Assembly (NCBI RefSeq): GCF_003601925.1
Contig: NZ_QZWH01000003.1
Coordinates: forward strand, 1 to 64,000
DNA from: Buttiauxella izardii
GTDB taxonomy: Bacteria; Pseudomonadota; Gammaproteobacteria; Enterobacterales; Enterobacteriaceae
DNA length: 64,000 bases
Reading direction: 5' to 3'
The notes under the pieces are model-generated. The model had not been told where the DNA came from, ran no database searches, and saw only the letters and a program-made list of their open reading frames with translations. This document shows, piece by piece, positions 44,348 through 56,200 of this stretch (positions are counted from its first letter, which is position 1; the number at the start of each line of letters is the position of its first letter). The translations under genes and the position numbers were made by a program.

Positions 44348-45699
44348 GTTCCATTCTCCTGTAATGCGCGTACTACCTGTTCCATGGCGGCACTACGTGA
44401 ACCCTTCACTAAAATGGTAATCATTGAATGCTCTGCGATGAGCGCCTTGAGGCGCACGATTAAAGAAGGCTTATCGGTAAAATGTTCGCCCACTTCAGAG
44501 GCTTGACTGATAATTTCACTCAGTGTGCCTACGCTCAGAACGCAATCAATGCCTGATGCTTTTGCGGCTTCGCCAACCTGGCGATGGCATTCAACAGACT
44601 CGTCGCCCAATTCCGCCATATCCCCGACAACCATCACGCGGAAGCCCGGCATTTCAGACAGCACCTGTGCTGCGGCGGTCATTGACCCCACATTGGCGTT
44701 GTAGCTGTCGTCGAGCAGCAGTTGGTTTTCGGAAAGTTGAATCGGGAACAGACGGCCAGGCACAGCCTTCAGATCGGCAAGACCGGCTTTGACTGCTTCG
44801 AGCGTAGCGCCAACTGCCATAGCCAGCGACGCAGCTGCCAGCGCGTTGGCAATGTTATGTCGACCCGGAAGCGGCAGATTCACGTCGATATCGCCCACTG
44901 GCGTTTTAATCGTGAACTCAGTGCCGTGGGTAGTGATATGCACGTTAGTCGCTGTAAAATCGCTGCCTGCGGCATTCGGCGAAAAGCGCCAGGTTTTACG
45001 CTCGCCGATCGTTTCTTGCCAGTTCAGCCAGTCGTTATTGTCAGCGTTGAGAATCGCGATGCCGTTAGCAGGCAATCCTGCGAAGATTTCACCTTTTGCT
45101 TTCGCCACACCGGCCAGTGAACCAAAGCCTTCAAGGTGCGCTGCCGCCAGGTTGTTGACCAACGCGGCTTCCGGGCGAGTCAGGTTTACCGTCCAGGCGA
45201 TTTCGCCCTGGTGGTTAGCACCCAGTTCAATCACGGCATATTCATATTCTGGTGTCAGACGCAGTAGCGTCATTGGTACGCCAATATCGTTATTCAGGTT
45301 TCCGGCGGTGTACAAGGTGTTCCCGCACTCGCGCAAAATCGCTGCGGTCATCTCTTTAACGGAGGTTTTGCCCGAAGAACCGGTCAGCGCGACGATACGA
45401 GTTGGCACCTGCTGACGAACCCAGGCGGCCAGTTCGCCGAACGCCTGATGCGTATCGGCAACCACCAACTGCGGAACGTTGACGTCCAGCTTACGGCTAA
45501 CCAGTAACGCCCCAGCCCCACCGTTCACGGCATCTTGCGCAAAGTCGTGCGCATCAAAACGCTCGCCTTTCAGTGCAACGAACAGACATCCCGGCGTGAG
45601 TTTGCGCGTGTCAGTGGTGACATCAATAATATCAGCGTCTGCACCGTGTAAATCACCGTGCAGAACAGTGGCAAGTTGGCTCAATGAAACGCGAATCAT
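44341..45699 (-). CDS. murF: UDP-MurNAc-tripeptide--D-alanyl-D-alanine ligase
   Basis: It adds D-Ala-D-Ala, made by DdlB nearby, to complete the pentapeptide. The protein is 452 residues, the E. coli length. P-loop [11 protein letters not shown] lies near residue 107, with the [10 protein letters not shown] motif and the [14 protein letters not shown]-terminal ATP/substrate region. It overlaps murE by 4 bp. Confidence 0.97.
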   Translation of the reverse strand: MIRVSLSQLATVLHGDLHGADADIIDVTTDTRKLTPGCLFVALKGERFDAHDFAQDAVNGGAGALLVSRKLDVNVPQLVVADTHQAFGELAAWVRQQVPTRIVALTGSSGKTSVKEMTAAILRECGNTLYTAGNLNNDIGVPMTLLRLTPEYEYAVIELGANHQGEIAWTVNLTRPEAALVNNLAAAHLEGFGSLAGVAKAKGEIFAGLPANGIAILNADNNDWLNWQETIGERKTWRFSPNAAGSDFTATNVHITTHGTEFTIKTPVGDIDVNLPLPGRHNIANALAAASLAMAVGATLEAVKAGLADLKAVPGRLFPIQLSENQLLLDDSYNANVGSMTAAAQVLSEMPGFRVMVVGDMAELGDESVECHRQVGEAAKASGIDCVLSVGTLSEIISQASEVGEHFTDKPSLIVRLKALIAEHSMITILVKGSRSAAMEQVVRALQENGTC

Positions 45700-47183
45700 G
45701 CCACAACCCCCAACAGGCGGGCGGCGGTGACGCGATCTGAGTAATCCAGACGGCGTACACCTACAATTTGATAATCCTCATGGCCTTTACCGGCAACCAG
45801 AACCACATCGTTTTCTTTGGCTTGCATGATTGCGTTGGTCACGGCTTCGGCGCGGCCTGAAACCACATGCGCACGGCCTGCATCCAACATGCCCACCAGG
45901 ATATCGGCAACAATCGACTTTGGCTCTTCAGTGCGCGGGTTGTCATCAGTGACCACAACCACATCGGCGTATTGCTCAGCGATGCCACCCATAATTGGGC
46001 GCTTGCCTTTATCGCGATCGCCGCCGCAACCGAACACGCACCACAGCTTGCCGCTACAGTGTAAACGCGCGGCTTGCAGGGCTTTTTCCAGTGCGTCCGG
46101 CGTGTGGGCATAATCCACCACTACCGTCGGTTTGCCTGGTGCGCTGAACACTTCCATACGCCCACAAACCGGCTGCAGGCTCGGAGCGGTTTTCAGCAGT
46201 TCTTCAATCGGGTAATCCAGAACCAGCAGCGTCGCGAGCGCCAACAGCAAGTTGCTGACGTTAAACGCGCCCATCAGGCGGCTTTCAATTTCGCCATCGC
46301 CCCATGAGGAACTGAACTGGATAGTTGCCCCGCCATCGTGATAATGCACGTTGGTGGCTTTCAACCAGCGTCCACGACAGCCTGGCTGCAAATTGTTTTC
46401 CATCGTCACCGCAACCGCGTCAGGTAAACGCGCTAACCAGTTGCGTCCGACTTCATCATCAGCATTGATGACAGCGTGGCCGTAATCGTGTTCGGAGAAC
46501 AACTGCCATTTAGCCGCTTCGTAGCCCGCCATATCACCGTGGTAATCAAGGTGATCGCGGCTCAAGTTGGTGAACACGCTGGCGGCAAATTTCAATGCCG
46601 AAACGCGATGTTGCACCAGGCCATGAGAAGAAACTTCCATCGCGGCAAAGCTCGCGCCCTGCTCAGCAAGGTTAGCAAGCACTTGCTGTACATCGACGGC
46701 GGAACCGGTGGTATTTTCAGTCGGTTTTACGTTACCCAGCAGGCCGTTACCCACCGTGCCCATCACCGCACTGGTTTCGCCTAATAACTGGCTCCACTGC
46801 GCTAACAGTTGAGCGGTAGTGGTTTTACCGTTTGTTCCGGTGACACCCACCAGGCGTAATGCGCTGGAAGGTTCGTGGTAAAAACGCCCTGCCAGAGCAG
46901 AAAGACGTTGATGAAGCTGGCTCAGATAAATAACCGGCACGCCGTGCATTTCACGGATTTCGCCATCAGTTGCTTCCCCTTCAGCTTCAGCAATGATAGC
47001 GGCTACGCCTTGCGCTATTGCCTGCGGGATATATCGACGCCCGTCCGCCTGATGACCTACGATAGCCACAAAAAGGTCGCCCGATGCCGCCACACGGCTA
47101 TCGAGTGTCATTTCTCGCAGTGCTCTCTCCGGCGCTTGCGGCACCCATGGAGCGAGAAGGTCGCGCAAATTACGATCTGCCAC
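45696..47183 (-). CDS. murE: UDP-MurNAc-L-Ala-D-Glu:meso-diaminopimelate ligase
   Basis: It adds meso-DAP as the third stem residue. The protein is 495 residues, the E. coli length. P-loop [15 protein letters not shown] lies near residue 116. The DNPRTEEP motif, which fixes meso-DAP rather than lysine, is present, consistent with a Gram-negative wall. The [10 protein letters not shown] and [15 protein letters not shown] motifs are intact. It overlaps the ftsI end by 14 bp. Confidence 0.97.
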   Translation of the reverse strand: MADRNLRDLLAPWVPQAPERALREMTLDSRVAASGDLFVAIVGHQADGRRYIPQAIAQGVAAIIAEAEGEATDGEIREMHGVPVIYLSQLHQRLSALAGRFYHEPSSALRLVGVTGTNGKTTTAQLLAQWSQLLGETSAVMGTVGNGLLGNVKPTENTTGSAVDVQQVLANLAEQGASFAAMEVSSHGLVQHRVSALKFAASVFTNLSRDHLDYHGDMAGYEAAKWQLFSEHDYGHAVINADDEVGRNWLARLPDAVAVTMENNLQPGCRGRWLKATNVHYHDGGATIQFSSSWGDGEIESRLMGAFNVSNLLLALATLLVLDYPIEELLKTAPSLQPVCGRMEVFSAPGKPTVVVDYAHTPDALEKALQAARLHCSGKLWCVFGCGGDRDKGKRPIMGGIAEQYADVVVVTDDNPRTEEPKSIVADILVGMLDAGRAHVVSGRAEAVTNAIMQAKENDVVLVAGKGHEDYQIVGVRRLDYSDRVTAARLLGVVA

Positions 47184-48936
47184 CTGATCCCTCTTTTTGA
47201 TTGATTACAAATTCACTTTTTTCACCTGTCGCCAGAGCATCCGGCTCGATGTTCATGGTGCGCAGAACGCCGCCCATGATGGCACCGAACACAGGTGCAG
47301 AGACGGCACCACCGTAATATTTCCCTGCTTGTGGGTCGTTAATCACCACCACCAGAGCGAATCGAGGATTACTTGCTGGCGCAACGCCTGCGGTGTAAGC
47401 AATGTATTTGTTAACGTATTTTCCATCCGGCCCGACTTTTTTCGCCGTACCGGTCTTAATCGCAATGCGGTAGCCTTTAATAGCCGCTTTAACGCCACCA
47501 CCACCAGGCAATGCCACACTTTCCATCATATGTACGACGGTACGAACCAGCGGTTCAGGGAAAATTCTCTCACCAGGAACCGGCGGATCAACCTTCGTAA
47601 TCGACAGCGGGCGATACACGCCGTAACTGCCAATCGTTGCGTAGACTCGCGCTAACTGTAACGGGGTTACCATTAGCCCGTAGCCGAAAGAGAAGGTGGC
47701 CCTCTCTATGTCAGACCACCGTTGTTTTTGCGGATATAAGCCACTGCGTTCTCCGACCAGCCCCAAGTTGGTCGCTTTTCCCAATCCAAAACGTGAGTAA
47801 GTATCTACCAACGCTGAGGAGGGCATCGCTAACGCCAGTTTAGAAACCCCGACGTTACTCGACTTCTGTAGCACCCCGGTAAGGGTCAATTCGCTGTAGC
47901 GCGCCACATCTTTGATCTCATGACCATTGATGCGGTACGGCACGGTATTCAGAACGGTATTTTCACGCACCACGCCACGTTGCAGCGCGGTCATGACCAC
48001 CATCGGTTTAACTGTCGAACCCGGCTCGAAAACGTCCGTAATGGTGCGGTTACGCATCACGTCTTTTGGCGTGCCGCTCAGATTATTTGGGTTATAGGAT
48101 GGGCTGTTTGCCATCGCTAACACTTCGCCGGTGCTCACATCTACCAGCACCGCACTGCCCGATTCGGCTTTGTTGAAAGCCACGGCATTGTTCAGTTCGC
48201 GGTAAACCAGCGCCTGTAAGCGTTCATCAATACTGAGCGCGAGGTTGTGGGCGGCCTGGCTGTCGGTTGAAGAAATGTCTTCAATCACGCGGCCAAAACG
48301 GTCTTTACGCACAATGCGCTCGCCCGGTTGCCCGGTCAGCCATTTATCAAAGCTCTTCTCAACGCCTTCAATGCCCTGGCTATCGACGTTTGTGAAGCCA
48401 ATGAGGTGAGCAGTGACTTCGCCCGACGGGTAATAACGACGAGATTCCTGACGCAGGTGAATGCCAGGAAGTTTGAGTTTTTTGATGTAGTCGCCGATAT
48501 CAGGATTGACCTGACGGGCGAGATAAATGAAGCGACCTTTCGGGTTACTGTTAACGCGGGAAGCGAGTTGATCGAGAGGGATTTTCAGAGCGTCAGCCAG
48601 CGCTTTCCAGCGGTTATCCAGCGTAATGCCACCGGCATCATGCAGCTCTTTCGGGTCAGCCCAAATCGCATTCACTGGCACGCTGACCGCCAATGGACGG
48701 CCTGCACGGTCGCTAATCATGCCGCGAGAAGTAGAAACTTCCTGCACACGGAGGGAACGCATATCCCCCTGGCGAACCAACATGTCTGGCGCGATGATTT
48801 GCAGCCAGGCAACGCGCCCCAACAGGAAAACCAGCGCCAGCAAAATGCAACCGCAAAGCAACGCAAAACGCCAACTTACAAAGTTGGCCTGTTCTTCCTG
48901 GCGTTTCGGTTTAAGCGTTTTTGCCGCTGCTCTCAT
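47170..48936 (-). CDS. ftsI: FtsI (PBP3), septal peptidoglycan transpeptidase
   Basis: The class B penicillin-binding protein that cross-links septal murein with FtsW. The protein is 588 residues, the E. coli length. It has a short cytoplasmic tail, a membrane helix near 24-45, a pedestal domain ([19 protein letters not shown]) and a transpeptidase domain with S307-T-V-K310, S359-S-N and a KTGTAKK box. All active-site motifs are intact and I see no insertion near the YRIN segment (residues 334-337) of the kind linked to reduced beta-lactam affinity. It is 15 bp after ftsL. Confidence 0.97.
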   Translation of the reverse strand: MRAAAKTLKPKRQEEQANFVSWRFALLCGCILLALVFLLGRVAWLQIIAPDMLVRQGDMRSLRVQEVSTSRGMISDRAGRPLAVSVPVNAIWADPKELHDAGGITLDNRWKALADALKIPLDQLASRVNSNPKGRFIYLARQVNPDIGDYIKKLKLPGIHLRQESRRYYPSGEVTAHLIGFTNVDSQGIEGVEKSFDKWLTGQPGERIVRKDRFGRVIEDISSTDSQAAHNLALSIDERLQALVYRELNNAVAFNKAESGSAVLVDVSTGEVLAMANSPSYNPNNLSGTPKDVMRNRTITDVFEPGSTVKPMVVMTALQRGVVRENTVLNTVPYRINGHEIKDVARYSELTLTGVLQKSSNVGVSKLALAMPSSALVDTYSRFGLGKATNLGLVGERSGLYPQKQRWSDIERATFSFGYGLMVTPLQLARVYATIGSYGVYRPLSITKVDPPVPGERIFPEPLVRTVVHMMESVALPGGGGVKAAIKGYRIAIKTGTAKKVGPDGKYVNKYIAYTAGVAPASNPRFALVVVINDPQAGKYYGGAVSAPVFGAIMGGVLRTMNIEPDALATGEKSEFVINQKEGSGGRS

Positions 48937-48951
48937 CAGTCACGCGATTCC

Positions 48952-49317
48952 TTATTGCTGAACTACGATGTTTTCCTGCGATGGGTCGACATGCTGCAAC
49001 TGCAGCTTTTCCGTCGCGACCCGCTCCACTCGGCTATGATCGCCCAGTGCGTTTTCTTCCAGAATCAAGTTACGCCATTCGATATCCAGCGCATCACGCT
49101 CCACCACCATTTGCTCACGCTGTGCGGTAAGCAGACGGGTATGGTGCGCGGTGGTGACAACAAAAATGGCGGTGACGATAATGGCGGTGAACAAAATCAA
49201 TGGCAGTTTCCCGTGGCGCAGTAAGTCACCACCAATCACCGATGGCAGAGCATGGCGCTCGCCACTGCTCAATTGACCGGTTACTTTGCTTAGGGTTTCC
49301 GCCACTTTATTGATCAT
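48952..49317 (-). CDS. ftsL: FtsL, bitopic divisome protein
   Basis: Part of the FtsQLB complex that activates FtsWI. The protein is 121 residues, the E. coli length. It has a basic cytoplasmic tail, a membrane helix at about 38-57 ([20 protein letters not shown]) and a periplasmic coiled coil ([30 protein letters not shown]). The start overlaps the rsmH stop by 4 bp. Confidence 0.95.
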   Translation of the reverse strand: MINKVAETLSKVTGQLSSGERHALPSVIGGDLLRHGKLPLILFTAIIVTAIFVVTTAHHTRLLTAQREQMVVERDALDIEWRNLILEENALGDHSRVERVATEKLQLQHVDPSQENIVVQQ

Positions 49318-50255
49318 GCGTTCGTCCTTTCGGCGATGCGCAGTACAGAACTACGCGCGCGCGGGTTTTCCGCCACTTCTTCTTCACCCGGCATCATTTT
49401 GCCAATAGATTTTAAATATCTGCCGCCGAGCTTGTTCAACTGCGCTTCAGTCATTGGAATACCCGCTGGAACCTGTGGTCCACGGGTGTTTTCACGCATA
49501 AAGCGCTTAACAATTCGGTCTTCCAGCGAGTGGAAACTGATAATGGATAAGCGACCACCAGGCGAAAGAGTTTCAATCGAACCTTTAAGCGCCTTTTCAA
49601 TCTCTTCAAGTTCGCTGTTGATCCAGATACGGATAGCCTGGAACGTGCGCGTCGCCGGGTGTTTGAACTTGTCTTTTACCGGCATTGCCGCTGCCACCAC
49701 TGTTGCCAGCTCTTTGGTGCGAGTCATTGGCTGTTCGCGGTTGCGCTCGATAATGGCGCGCGCGATACGCTTGCCAAATTTCTCTTCACCGAAGGTTTTA
49801 ATCACCCAGGCGATGTCGGCTTCGTCAGCGCTTAGCAACCATTCTGCGGCAGACTGACCGCGAGTCGGGTCCATACGCATGTCCAGCGGGCCGTCACGCA
49901 TAAAAGAGAATCCACGTTCGGCGTCGTCAAGCTGCGGGGAAGAAACGCCAAGATCCAACAGGATGCCGTCGATTTTACCCAACAAATCACGTTCGCGTGC
50001 GTACTCGGCTAGTTCAGAGAAAGGTCCGTGAATAATGGAGAAGCGCGGATCATCGATCGCCTTTGCAGCCTCAATGGCTTGCGGATCACGGTCGATAGCC
50101 AGCAGGCGCCCTTCTGGTCCCAGTTGGGAAAGAATCAAGCGAGAATGACCGCCACGGCCAAAGGTGCCATCGATGTAGATGCCATCCTGACGAATGTTAA
50201 GACCGTTCACGGCCTCATCTAGCAGCACCGAAGTATGTTTAAAATTTTCCATCAT
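49314..50255 (-). CDS. rsmH: 16S rRNA m4C1402 methyltransferase RsmH (MraW)
   Basis: It N4-methylates C1402 in the ribosomal decoding centre using SAM. The protein is 313 residues, the E. coli length. The SAM-binding motif [14 protein letters not shown] lies near 29-42, with [20 protein letters not shown] and the [16 protein letters not shown]-terminal motif. It is the second gene of the mra operon, 3 bp after mraZ, the usual dcw arrangement. Confidence 0.97.
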   Translation of the reverse strand: MMENFKHTSVLLDEAVNGLNIRQDGIYIDGTFGRGGHSRLILSQLGPEGRLLAIDRDPQAIEAAKAIDDPRFSIIHGPFSELAEYARERDLLGKIDGILLDLGVSSPQLDDAERGFSFMRDGPLDMRMDPTRGQSAAEWLLSADEADIAWVIKTFGEEKFGKRIARAIIERNREQPMTRTKELATVVAAAMPVKDKFKHPATRTFQAIRIWINSELEEIEKALKGSIETLSPGGRLSIISFHSLEDRIVKRFMRENTRGPQVPAGIPMTEAQLNKLGGRYLKSIGKMMPGEEEVAENPRARSSVLRIAERTNA

Positions 50256-50258
50256 TAT

Positions 50259-50717
50259 TTATAGTGACAAGTCCTGCAGACGGTCCGACAAGGTTGTCGT
50301 CGTAGCCTGCTCAGCGTCGATGTCTTCCTTGACCTGTTGATGCCAGGTCGTTTCATCCCACAGTTCAAACTTATTGAACTGCCCAACCAGCATCACTTCT
50401 TTGGTTAGCCCGGCGTGTTGGCGCAAAACTGGCGCAAGCAACAATCGCCCGGCGCTATCCATCTGACATTCACTGGCATGCCCGAGTAACAATCGCTGCA
50501 CGCGACGCTCAACCGGGTTCATGCTCGACAGACGAGCTAGCTTTTGTTCAATAATTTCCCACTCGGGAAGGGTATAAAGCAGCAGGCATGGGTGATGGAT
50601 GTCGATGGTACAGACCATCTGACCTTCAGAGGTTTCGACAAGCTTTTCCCGGTAACGGGTAGGTACGGCAAGCCGCCCTTTGCTGTCGAGATTGACTAAT
50701 GTTGCCCCACGGAACAT
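50259..50717 (-). CDS. mraZ: MraZ, transcriptional repressor of the dcw cluster
   Basis: A 152-residue DNA-binding protein with two AbrB/SpoVT-like swapped-hairpin domains, each with a DSKGR-type motif ([15 protein letters not shown] near the N-terminus, [13 protein letters not shown] in the second half). The start at ATG 50717 ([13 protein letters not shown]) gives the E. coli length; the 18-residue upstream extension would run across the operator. It represses its own operon by binding TGGGN repeats, which lie 29-53 bp upstream of the start. Confidence 0.96.
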   Translation of the reverse strand: MFRGATLVNLDSKGRLAVPTRYREKLVETSEGQMVCTIDIHHPCLLLYTLPEWEIIEQKLARLSSMNPVERRVQRLLLGHASECQMDSAGRLLLAPVLRQHAGLTKEVMLVGQFNKFELWDETTWHQQVKEDIDAEQATTTTLSDRLQDLSL

Positions 50718-50745
50718 GCCAGCCTCACCCTTAAATTCCCCTTTC

Positions 50746-50770
50746 CACCACTTTGACCCACAAAATCCCA
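50746..50770 (-). promoter_or_regulatory. MraZ operator (TGGGN repeats)
   Basis: On the minus strand TGGGA, TGGGT and TGGTG follow each other at an exact 10-bp period (50766-50770, 50756-50760, 50746-50750), matching the MraZ-binding TGGG-N6 repeat array reported upstream of E. coli mraZ. The third box is imperfect (TGGT). Confidence 0.85.
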
Positions 50771-50778
50771 CCTAAAGG

Positions 50779-50808
50779 AGTTTACGGAGCGGAGGAAAAC
50801 CTTGTCAA
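50779..50808 (-). promoter_or_regulatory. mra (dcw) operon promoter
   Basis: TTGACA (complement of 50803-50808) and GTAAAC (complement of 50780-50785) are separated by 17 bp, directly upstream of the MraZ repeats. The -35 is perfect and the -10 weak, resembling the E. coli Pmra. MraZ bound to the repeats would sit over the transcription start. Confidence 0.75.
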
Positions 50809-51248
50809 GCAAGCTACAACGCTGATGGAAATAAATTTCATCTCCTAAGCGATTGATAAATGACTGGCGTGAAAAGGCGCTACATCCACGATGCAAAATT
50901 AACGTTATGAATATTTGAAAGAAAAAAGATCAATAAACACAAATATCGTTAAATCGACTGAAAACCGGACAGTTAAAATATGAAGTGTTCAGTTTGCGAC
51001 GCGGTCGGCATTTTAAGGTATTTCGTGGAAGGTTAACAGCGCCAGATGCAGGCTAAGCGCGGCCTGGCGAGAGAGTTTGTTGAGTAACAGTTCGCTATTG
51101 TTTAATTATCCGTCATTTTTACACTTTGCTATGTAACAAAATAATTCAAACAGCGGAATTATATCAATTATGGAATTAAGGATTCCTCTAATACAAATGA
51201 AAAATAATTACCTGAATAAACAAGGGAATTAAAAGAAGATAATTCTTA
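50809..51248. other. cra-mraZ intergenic region
   Basis: About 440 bp of strongly A/T-rich DNA between the cra terminator and the mra promoter. I see no ORF with a ribosome-binding site, no repeat family and no RNA that I can name. E. coli also has a long gap here. Confidence 0.6.
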
Positions 51249-51249
51249 A

Positions 51250-51275
51250 TAAAAAATGGCAGCCGTAACTGCCAT
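51250..51275 (-). terminator. Terminator after cra
   Basis: ATGGCAG (51256-51262) pairs with CTGCCAT (51269-51275) around a 6-nt loop. The A run at 51251-51256 gives a U run on the minus-strand transcript. It begins 7 bp after the cra stop codon. Confidence 0.85.
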
Positions 51276-51281
51276 CATTGG

Positions 51282-52286
51282 TTAGTGGCGACTCAAACTA
51301 CCGCGACGATATAGATTACGACGAATTCGCGTTAACCCGGCCTTCGGCTTGCGAGGCTCATCAAGGCTTGCCAGTACCAATTCCAGCACGCGCTCCGCAA
51401 CATCGCGGTGGCGCTGCGCAACCGCCAGCACCGGGCATTGCAGGAAATCGAGCAATTCATTATCACCGAAAGTCGCAATCGCCAGCTCAGATGGCAACTG
51501 CCCTTCGCGACGCAGTGTTACATCCATAACACCTTGTAATAATGCAAATGAAGTGGTGTAAAGCGCCTGTGGCATCGGATGCGTTTCCAGCCATTTATCA
51601 AAAAGCTGTGCTGCGGCTTCGCGTTCATAGCTGTTGGCATATAAGAAATGCACTTCACGCGGATCATCTTTCCAGGCAGTACGGAAACCTTGCTCACGCA
51701 GATAACTGACTGAAAGTTCAGGCAATGCACCGAGGTAAAGTACCGTTTCAGCCGGGAAGGTGCGTAGCTCACTCGCCAGCATTTCCGCATCTTCCTGATC
51801 TGCGCCGACAACGCTGATGAAGTTTTCACGATCTAATGCCCGGTCGAGCGCAATAATAGGGAAAGGATCGTTCGCCCAGCGCTGATAGAAAGGATGTTCA
51901 GGTGGCAATGAAGTTGAAACGATAATGGCATCAACCTGGCGCTGCAACAGGTGCTCAATGCAACGCATTTCGTTATCAGGCTGATCTTCAGAGCAGGCAA
52001 TCAGCAACTGATAACCACGCTGGCGAGCCTGGCGCTCCAGATAATTAGCGATACGGGTATAACTGGTGTTCTCAAGGTCTGGAATAACTAATCCGATAGA
52101 ACGCGTCCGCCCGGCGCGAAGTCCTGCGGCCACCGCATTCGGGTGGTAGTTATGTTCGCGTACAACCGCCATGACTTTCTCAACGGTTTTATCGCTAACG
52201 CGATACTGCTTTGCCTTACCGTTGATGACGTAGCTCGCCGTGGTGCGCGAAACTCCAGCCAGGCGCGCGATTTCATCCAATTTCAC
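51282..52286 (-). CDS. cra: Cra (FruR), catabolite repressor/activator
   Basis: A LacI-family regulator of carbon flux that represses glycolytic and activates gluconeogenic genes, released by fructose-1-phosphate. The protein is 334 residues, the E. coli length. The N-terminal helix-turn-helix [25 protein letters not shown] and hinge [21 protein letters not shown] are followed by a periplasmic-binding-type effector domain. The locus is between ilvH and mraZ as in E. coli. Aconitase and PDH genes elsewhere in this window belong to pathways it regulates. Confidence 0.97.
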   Translation of the reverse strand: MKLDEIARLAGVSRTTASYVINGKAKQYRVSDKTVEKVMAVVREHNYHPNAVAAGLRAGRTRSIGLVIPDLENTSYTRIANYLERQARQRGYQLLIACSEDQPDNEMRCIEHLLQRQVDAIIVSTSLPPEHPFYQRWANDPFPIIALDRALDRENFISVVGADQEDAEMLASELRTFPAETVLYLGALPELSVSYLREQGFRTAWKDDPREVHFLYANSYEREAAAQLFDKWLETHPMPQALYTTSFALLQGVMDVTLRREGQLPSELAIATFGDNELLDFLQCPVLAVAQRHRDVAERVLELVLASLDEPRKPKAGLTRIRRNLYRRGSLSRH

Positions 52287-52404
52287 AGTAGCCCCTTATT
52301 TAGGATTTCCATAACCATACCCTGGTCATGGTTTCATTTTTATCATCTAAGCGCAGAATAATACCTCGGGCAACCGCTTTTGCTGGCAGTTGTTGCGCAA
52401 TTTG

Positions 52405-52440
52405 CAAAAAAAAACCCGGTTCAGGTTACCGGGTTAGTTT
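52405..52440 (-). terminator. Terminator after ilvH
   Basis: AACCCGGT (52413-52420) pairs with ACCGGGTT (52428-52435) around a 7-nt loop. Nine A residues on the left give a U run in the minus-strand transcript. It is 24 bp after the ilvH stop. Confidence 0.88.
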
Positions 52441-52458
52441 TTAAGCGCCCTTAACAGG

Positions 52459-52950
52459 CTAGCGCATGATCTTATCGCCGCGAGAAACGCCGACAATTCC
52501 CGAACGCGCCACCTCGACAATTTTAGCCACTTCACGAATGGTGTTCAGGAAAGCATCCAGTTTGTCGCTGGTTCCGGCGAGTTGAACTGTGTAAAGCGTC
52601 GGCGTCACATCAATGATTTGCCCACGGAAGATTTCCGCATTGCGTTTCACTTCTTCACGCCCGTAACCGCTCGCCTGCACTTTCACCAGCATGATTTCAC
52701 GCTCGACATGTGAGCCCAGCACCAACTCGCTGACACGCAGCACATCCACCAGTTTGTGAAGTTGCTTTTCGATTTGCTCCAGAACTTTGGCATCACCCAC
52801 AGTCTGAATAGTCATACGCGAAAGGGTTGGATCGTCAGTCGGTGCGACCGTCAGGCTTTCGATGTTGTAACCGCGCTGAGCGAATAAGCCAATCACTCGG
52901 GACAATGCCCCGGACTCATTTTCGAGTAATACAGATAATATCCGGCGCAT
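52459..52950 (-). CDS. ilvH: Acetolactate synthase III regulatory subunit
   Basis: The small subunit of AHAS III, conferring valine feedback inhibition and full activity on IlvI. The protein is 163 residues from ATG 52950 ([23 protein letters not shown]), the E. coli length; the 10-residue upstream extension overlaps ilvI and is rejected. The N-terminal ACT domain carries the valine site and Gly14-type turn; the C-terminal domain follows. It begins 2 bp after ilvI. Confidence 0.96.
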   Translation of the reverse strand: MRRILSVLLENESGALSRVIGLFAQRGYNIESLTVAPTDDPTLSRMTIQTVGDAKVLEQIEKQLHKLVDVLRVSELVLGSHVEREIMLVKVQASGYGREEVKRNAEIFRGQIIDVTPTLYTVQLAGTSDKLDAFLNTIREVAKIVEVARSGIVGVSRGDKIMR

Positions 52951-52952
52951 AA

Positions 52953-54677
52953 TCAGGTTCTCTCCGTTTTGCTTAACCACATCTCATCCATACCGCCGCC
53001 ACGGATTTGCATTGGGTACACATGCTCAGTGCCATCAACAGTGACATCAACAAACACAAGGCGCTGATTACGCACGGCTTCCAGCGCTTCAATCAGTTTG
53101 CTTTCCAGTTCTTGCGGTTCGCTGATACGGATCCCTACGTGCCCGTAAGCTTCTGCAATTCGCACGAAATCAGGTAAAGATTCCATGTAAGACTGAGAAT
53201 GGCGGCCTGAATAAATCATATCCTGCCACTGCTTCACCATGCCGAGATAGCGGTTGTTGAGGTTCAGCACCAGCACCGGCAAACCATATTGCAGCGCGGT
53301 GGAAAGCTCCTGGATATTCATCTGAATACTGCCATCGCCCGTCACACAAACCACTGTTTCTTCCGGCAATGCCATTTTCACGCCAAGGGCTGCTGGCAGG
53401 CCGAAGCCCATGGTGCCAAGGCCGCCGGAGTTAATCCAACGGCGAGGTTTATCAAAGGTGTAATAGAGTGCGGCGAACATCTGGTGCTGACCCACATCAG
53501 ACGTGACATACGCCTCGCCGTTGGTCAGGCGGTAAATAGTTTCAATGACCGCCTGCGGCTTAATTTTGTCGCTGGCTCTGTCAAACTCAAGACACTGGCG
53601 TGCGCGCCAATGGTCAATTTGCTGCCACCAGTCACGAATATCATCACAGCCCTGCTGCGGCGCTTCTTGTGCCAGCAATTCCAGCATTTGCTGAAGAACC
53701 TGCTTTGCATCGCCCACAATCGGAATATCAGCGCCAACCGTTTTGGAAATTGAAGTGGGATCGATATCAATGTGCAACACGGTCGCATTTGGGCAGTACT
53801 TCGCCAGATTGTTCGTCGTACGGTCATCGAAACGCACACCGACCCCGAAAATCACGTCAGAGTTGTGCATCACCATATTGGCTTCGTAAGTTCCGTGCAT
53901 CCCCAACATACCCAGCGCCTGGCGATGTGTGCCAGGGAATGCGCCCAAACCCATTAAAGAGGAGACAACGGGAATATTGAGTTTCTGAGCAAGCTCAAGC
54001 AATTCATCATGGCAGGAAGAGGTGATCGCCCCGCCGCCGACATACATCACTGGCTTTTTCGCGGCCAGCAGCGTTTGCAAAGCACGCTTAATTTGCCCTT
54101 TATGACCCTGAGTTGTTGGGTTGTAAGAACGCATGCTGACGGTTTCAGGGTAGCTATAAGGCAGTTTGTTTGCCGGGTTCATGATGTCTTTCGGCAAGTC
54201 CACGACTACCGGGCCTGGGCGACCGCTCGCCGCCAGCCAGAAGGCTTTTTTGATAATACCGGGAATATCTTCGGCCTGTTTAACCAGGAAACTGTGCTTC
54301 ACTATCGGACGCGAAATCCCCACCATGTCGCATTCCTGGAAGGCATCGTAACCAATCAGCGAGGTCGCGACCTGGCCTGACAGCACAACCATGGGAATAG
54401 AGTCCATATAGGCGGTGGCAATGCCGGTAATCGCATTGGTCGCACCTGGCCCGGATGTCACCAGCACAACACCAACTTCCCCCGTTGCCCGCGCAAGGCC
54501 ATCAGCCATATGCACGGCCGCTTGTTCATGGCGCACCAGCACATGATCAATGCCGCCAATGGTATGAAGCGCATCGTAAATATCGAGTACCGCGCCTCCG
54601 GGATAGCCGAATACATACTTAACGCCCTGATCGATTAACGATCGGACGACCATCTCGGCTCCTGACAACATCTCCAT
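52953..54677 (-). CDS. ilvI: Acetolactate synthase III catalytic subunit
   Basis: A ThDP-dependent enzyme condensing pyruvate with pyruvate or 2-oxobutyrate, the first shared step of valine/leucine and isoleucine synthesis. The protein is 574 residues, the E. coli length. The catalytic Glu is in [13 protein letters not shown] (near 49). The ThDP motif [29 protein letters not shown] lies in the C-terminal third. GGAGG precedes ATG 54677. In E. coli the operon is activated by Lrp and antagonised by leucine. Confidence 0.97.
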   Translation of the reverse strand: MEMLSGAEMVVRSLIDQGVKYVFGYPGGAVLDIYDALHTIGGIDHVLVRHEQAAVHMADGLARATGEVGVVLVTSGPGATNAITGIATAYMDSIPMVVLSGQVATSLIGYDAFQECDMVGISRPIVKHSFLVKQAEDIPGIIKKAFWLAASGRPGPVVVDLPKDIMNPANKLPYSYPETVSMRSYNPTTQGHKGQIKRALQTLLAAKKPVMYVGGGAITSSCHDELLELAQKLNIPVVSSLMGLGAFPGTHRQALGMLGMHGTYEANMVMHNSDVIFGVGVRFDDRTTNNLAKYCPNATVLHIDIDPTSISKTVGADIPIVGDAKQVLQQMLELLAQEAPQQGCDDIRDWWQQIDHWRARQCLEFDRASDKIKPQAVIETIYRLTNGEAYVTSDVGQHQMFAALYYTFDKPRRWINSGGLGTMGFGLPAALGVKMALPEETVVCVTGDGSIQMNIQELSTALQYGLPVLVLNLNNRYLGMVKQWQDMIYSGRHSQSYMESLPDFVRIAEAYGHVGIRISEPQELESKLIEALEAVRNQRLVFVDVTVDGTEHVYPMQIRGGGMDEMWLSKTERT

Positions 54678-55021
54678 GGTTTGCCTCCAGGCTTACGTGT
54701 TTGACCGACCGCAGAAATCATTTCCGCTAAGTCGTTGAGGCAGGTTGTTGCGCCCTGCATTTTATTTTTAGTAATCCGCCTAACATAACCGCTGAAAATC
54801 AGGCAATCAATTGCCAATCTTCAGGCGCAGCAAGAGAGTTTGCCTGCCGATACTGCAAAACCCTTTTCTGGCGGAGTTTAGCTCTGAACATAAGCAAAGA
54901 TTATGATTGAAAATGTTATGAAAGATTGATTCGCAGGTTAAATCTAATTAACGCAGGGTTTATTGAACGATCAGGAGAGGAAACTCAAAAGGTGCGACAG
55001 CGTAAAAATCTATAAAATGGA
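54678..55021. other. ilvIH upstream regulatory region
   Basis: About 340 bp of non-coding DNA between the leuO terminator and ilvI. In E. coli the corresponding region holds several Lrp sites and the ilvIH promoter. Here it is A/T-rich toward the leuO side (54890-55020), with a small GGCAA/TTGCC dyad near 54810, but I cannot place individual Lrp sites with confidence. Confidence 0.55.
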
Positions 55022-55066
55022 TAAAAAAAAGAATAACCGAGTAGCTTTCACTACCCGGTTTAAAAT
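55022..55066 (-). terminator. Terminator after leuO
   Basis: ACCGAGTAG pairs with CTACCCGGT (one mismatch) around cttTCA, and the A-rich run at 55022-55033 gives a U-rich tail on the minus-strand transcript. It is 18 bp after the leuO stop. Confidence 0.75.
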
Positions 55067-55083
55067 TGATTAACTGACTGAAT

Positions 55084-56028
55084 CTATTTACTGCATACCG
55101 TTGTCAGTAACTTTTCCATCCACTGATGGCCTTTATCGCGTCCGGCGGCTTCGTGCCAGGATAAATAACAAGTAGAGATATTATCTTTCAGCGGTAACGG
55201 GAATATTTGCAAATGCAGTGAATCAGCAAACTCTTCAGCTAACCAGCGCGGGGCGATAGCGACAAGGTGAGTCTGCGACACGACATTTAAAACACTGGTC
55301 ATCGCCATCCCTTGATAAGAAATGCAGGCTTGCTTCTCAACAGACTGATACCAGGGAGCACTAAATGAAGCAAAACGCTCAAGCGACACAACCGCATGCT
55401 TCTCGTTATAAATGTCGTCTTCCGTAAGCGGTTTAATTAAACGTGGATGCTTATTACTGGCGACCAGTACCATTTCATCTTCAAACAGCGGTACGCAAGT
55501 AAACTCCGGACGACGAAATTCTGTGTAACTAATAACAAACTCCGTCTCCTGGTAACGTAACTGATGTTCAATATCTTTATTCAACGCAGATTTGAAGAGT
55601 AACTGAATACCCGGCGCAAAGCGTTTCATATTATTAAAGATGACTGATGTCAGTAGATTATCCAACGGACTGCTGACACAAATGTTAAATACACGTTCGC
55701 TGCTGGCGGGTTCAAAACCAGCGCCAGGTAGTTCGTTCTGAACTAACTGCAACGCCTGACGTATCGCACCGAATAACTGGTAAGCGCGCGCTGTAGGCTG
55801 TATGCCACGGCCATAGCGCACAAACAGTTCATCATTGAACATGATTTTCAAACGCGCGACCGCATTGCTCACCGCAGGCTGAGACATTCCCAAAGACTGG
55901 GCGGCACGGGTAATATTCTGCACTTGCATCACAGCATCAAATACAGTTAATAAATTCAAATCGACAGAACGTAGTTGAGGTTTAAACCCATCATGAACTG
56001 CCGGTTGTTCTACATAATTATCAGACAT
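55084..56028 (-). CDS. leuO: LeuO, LysR-type global regulator
   Basis: A 314-residue LysR-family protein, the E. coli length, starting at ATG 56028 with GTGGAG before it; the longer in-frame ORF adds 22 unsupported residues. The N-terminal extension differs from E. coli, but the helix-turn-helix ([43 protein letters not shown]) is near identical; the C-terminal effector domain has diverged moderately. LeuO counteracts H-NS silencing and controls many loci. It is divergent from leuLABCD over a long A/T-rich gap, as in E. coli. Confidence 0.95.
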   Translation of the reverse strand: MSDNYVEQPAVHDGFKPQLRSVDLNLLTVFDAVMQVQNITRAAQSLGMSQPAVSNAVARLKIMFNDELFVRYGRGIQPTARAYQLFGAIRQALQLVQNELPGAGFEPASSERVFNICVSSPLDNLLTSVIFNNMKRFAPGIQLLFKSALNKDIEHQLRYQETEFVISYTEFRRPEFTCVPLFEDEMVLVASNKHPRLIKPLTEDDIYNEKHAVVSLERFASFSAPWYQSVEKQACISYQGMAMTSVLNVVSQTHLVAIAPRWLAEEFADSLHLQIFPLPLKDNISTCYLSWHEAAGRDKGHQWMEKLLTTVCSK

Positions 56029-56200
56029 GACTAACTCCACTAAGTTGTCGATTCCTTTTGCGCAGATGACACTGCGAATTTCCCTTAATATCACTTGCTA
56101 AGCAGAACATGTTGATTAACGCAATCAAAAACACTATTTAAAATATCCAAATATAAATTTCTAAATTAGCATTATTCAATGGTCCAACAGGTCGTTAGCG

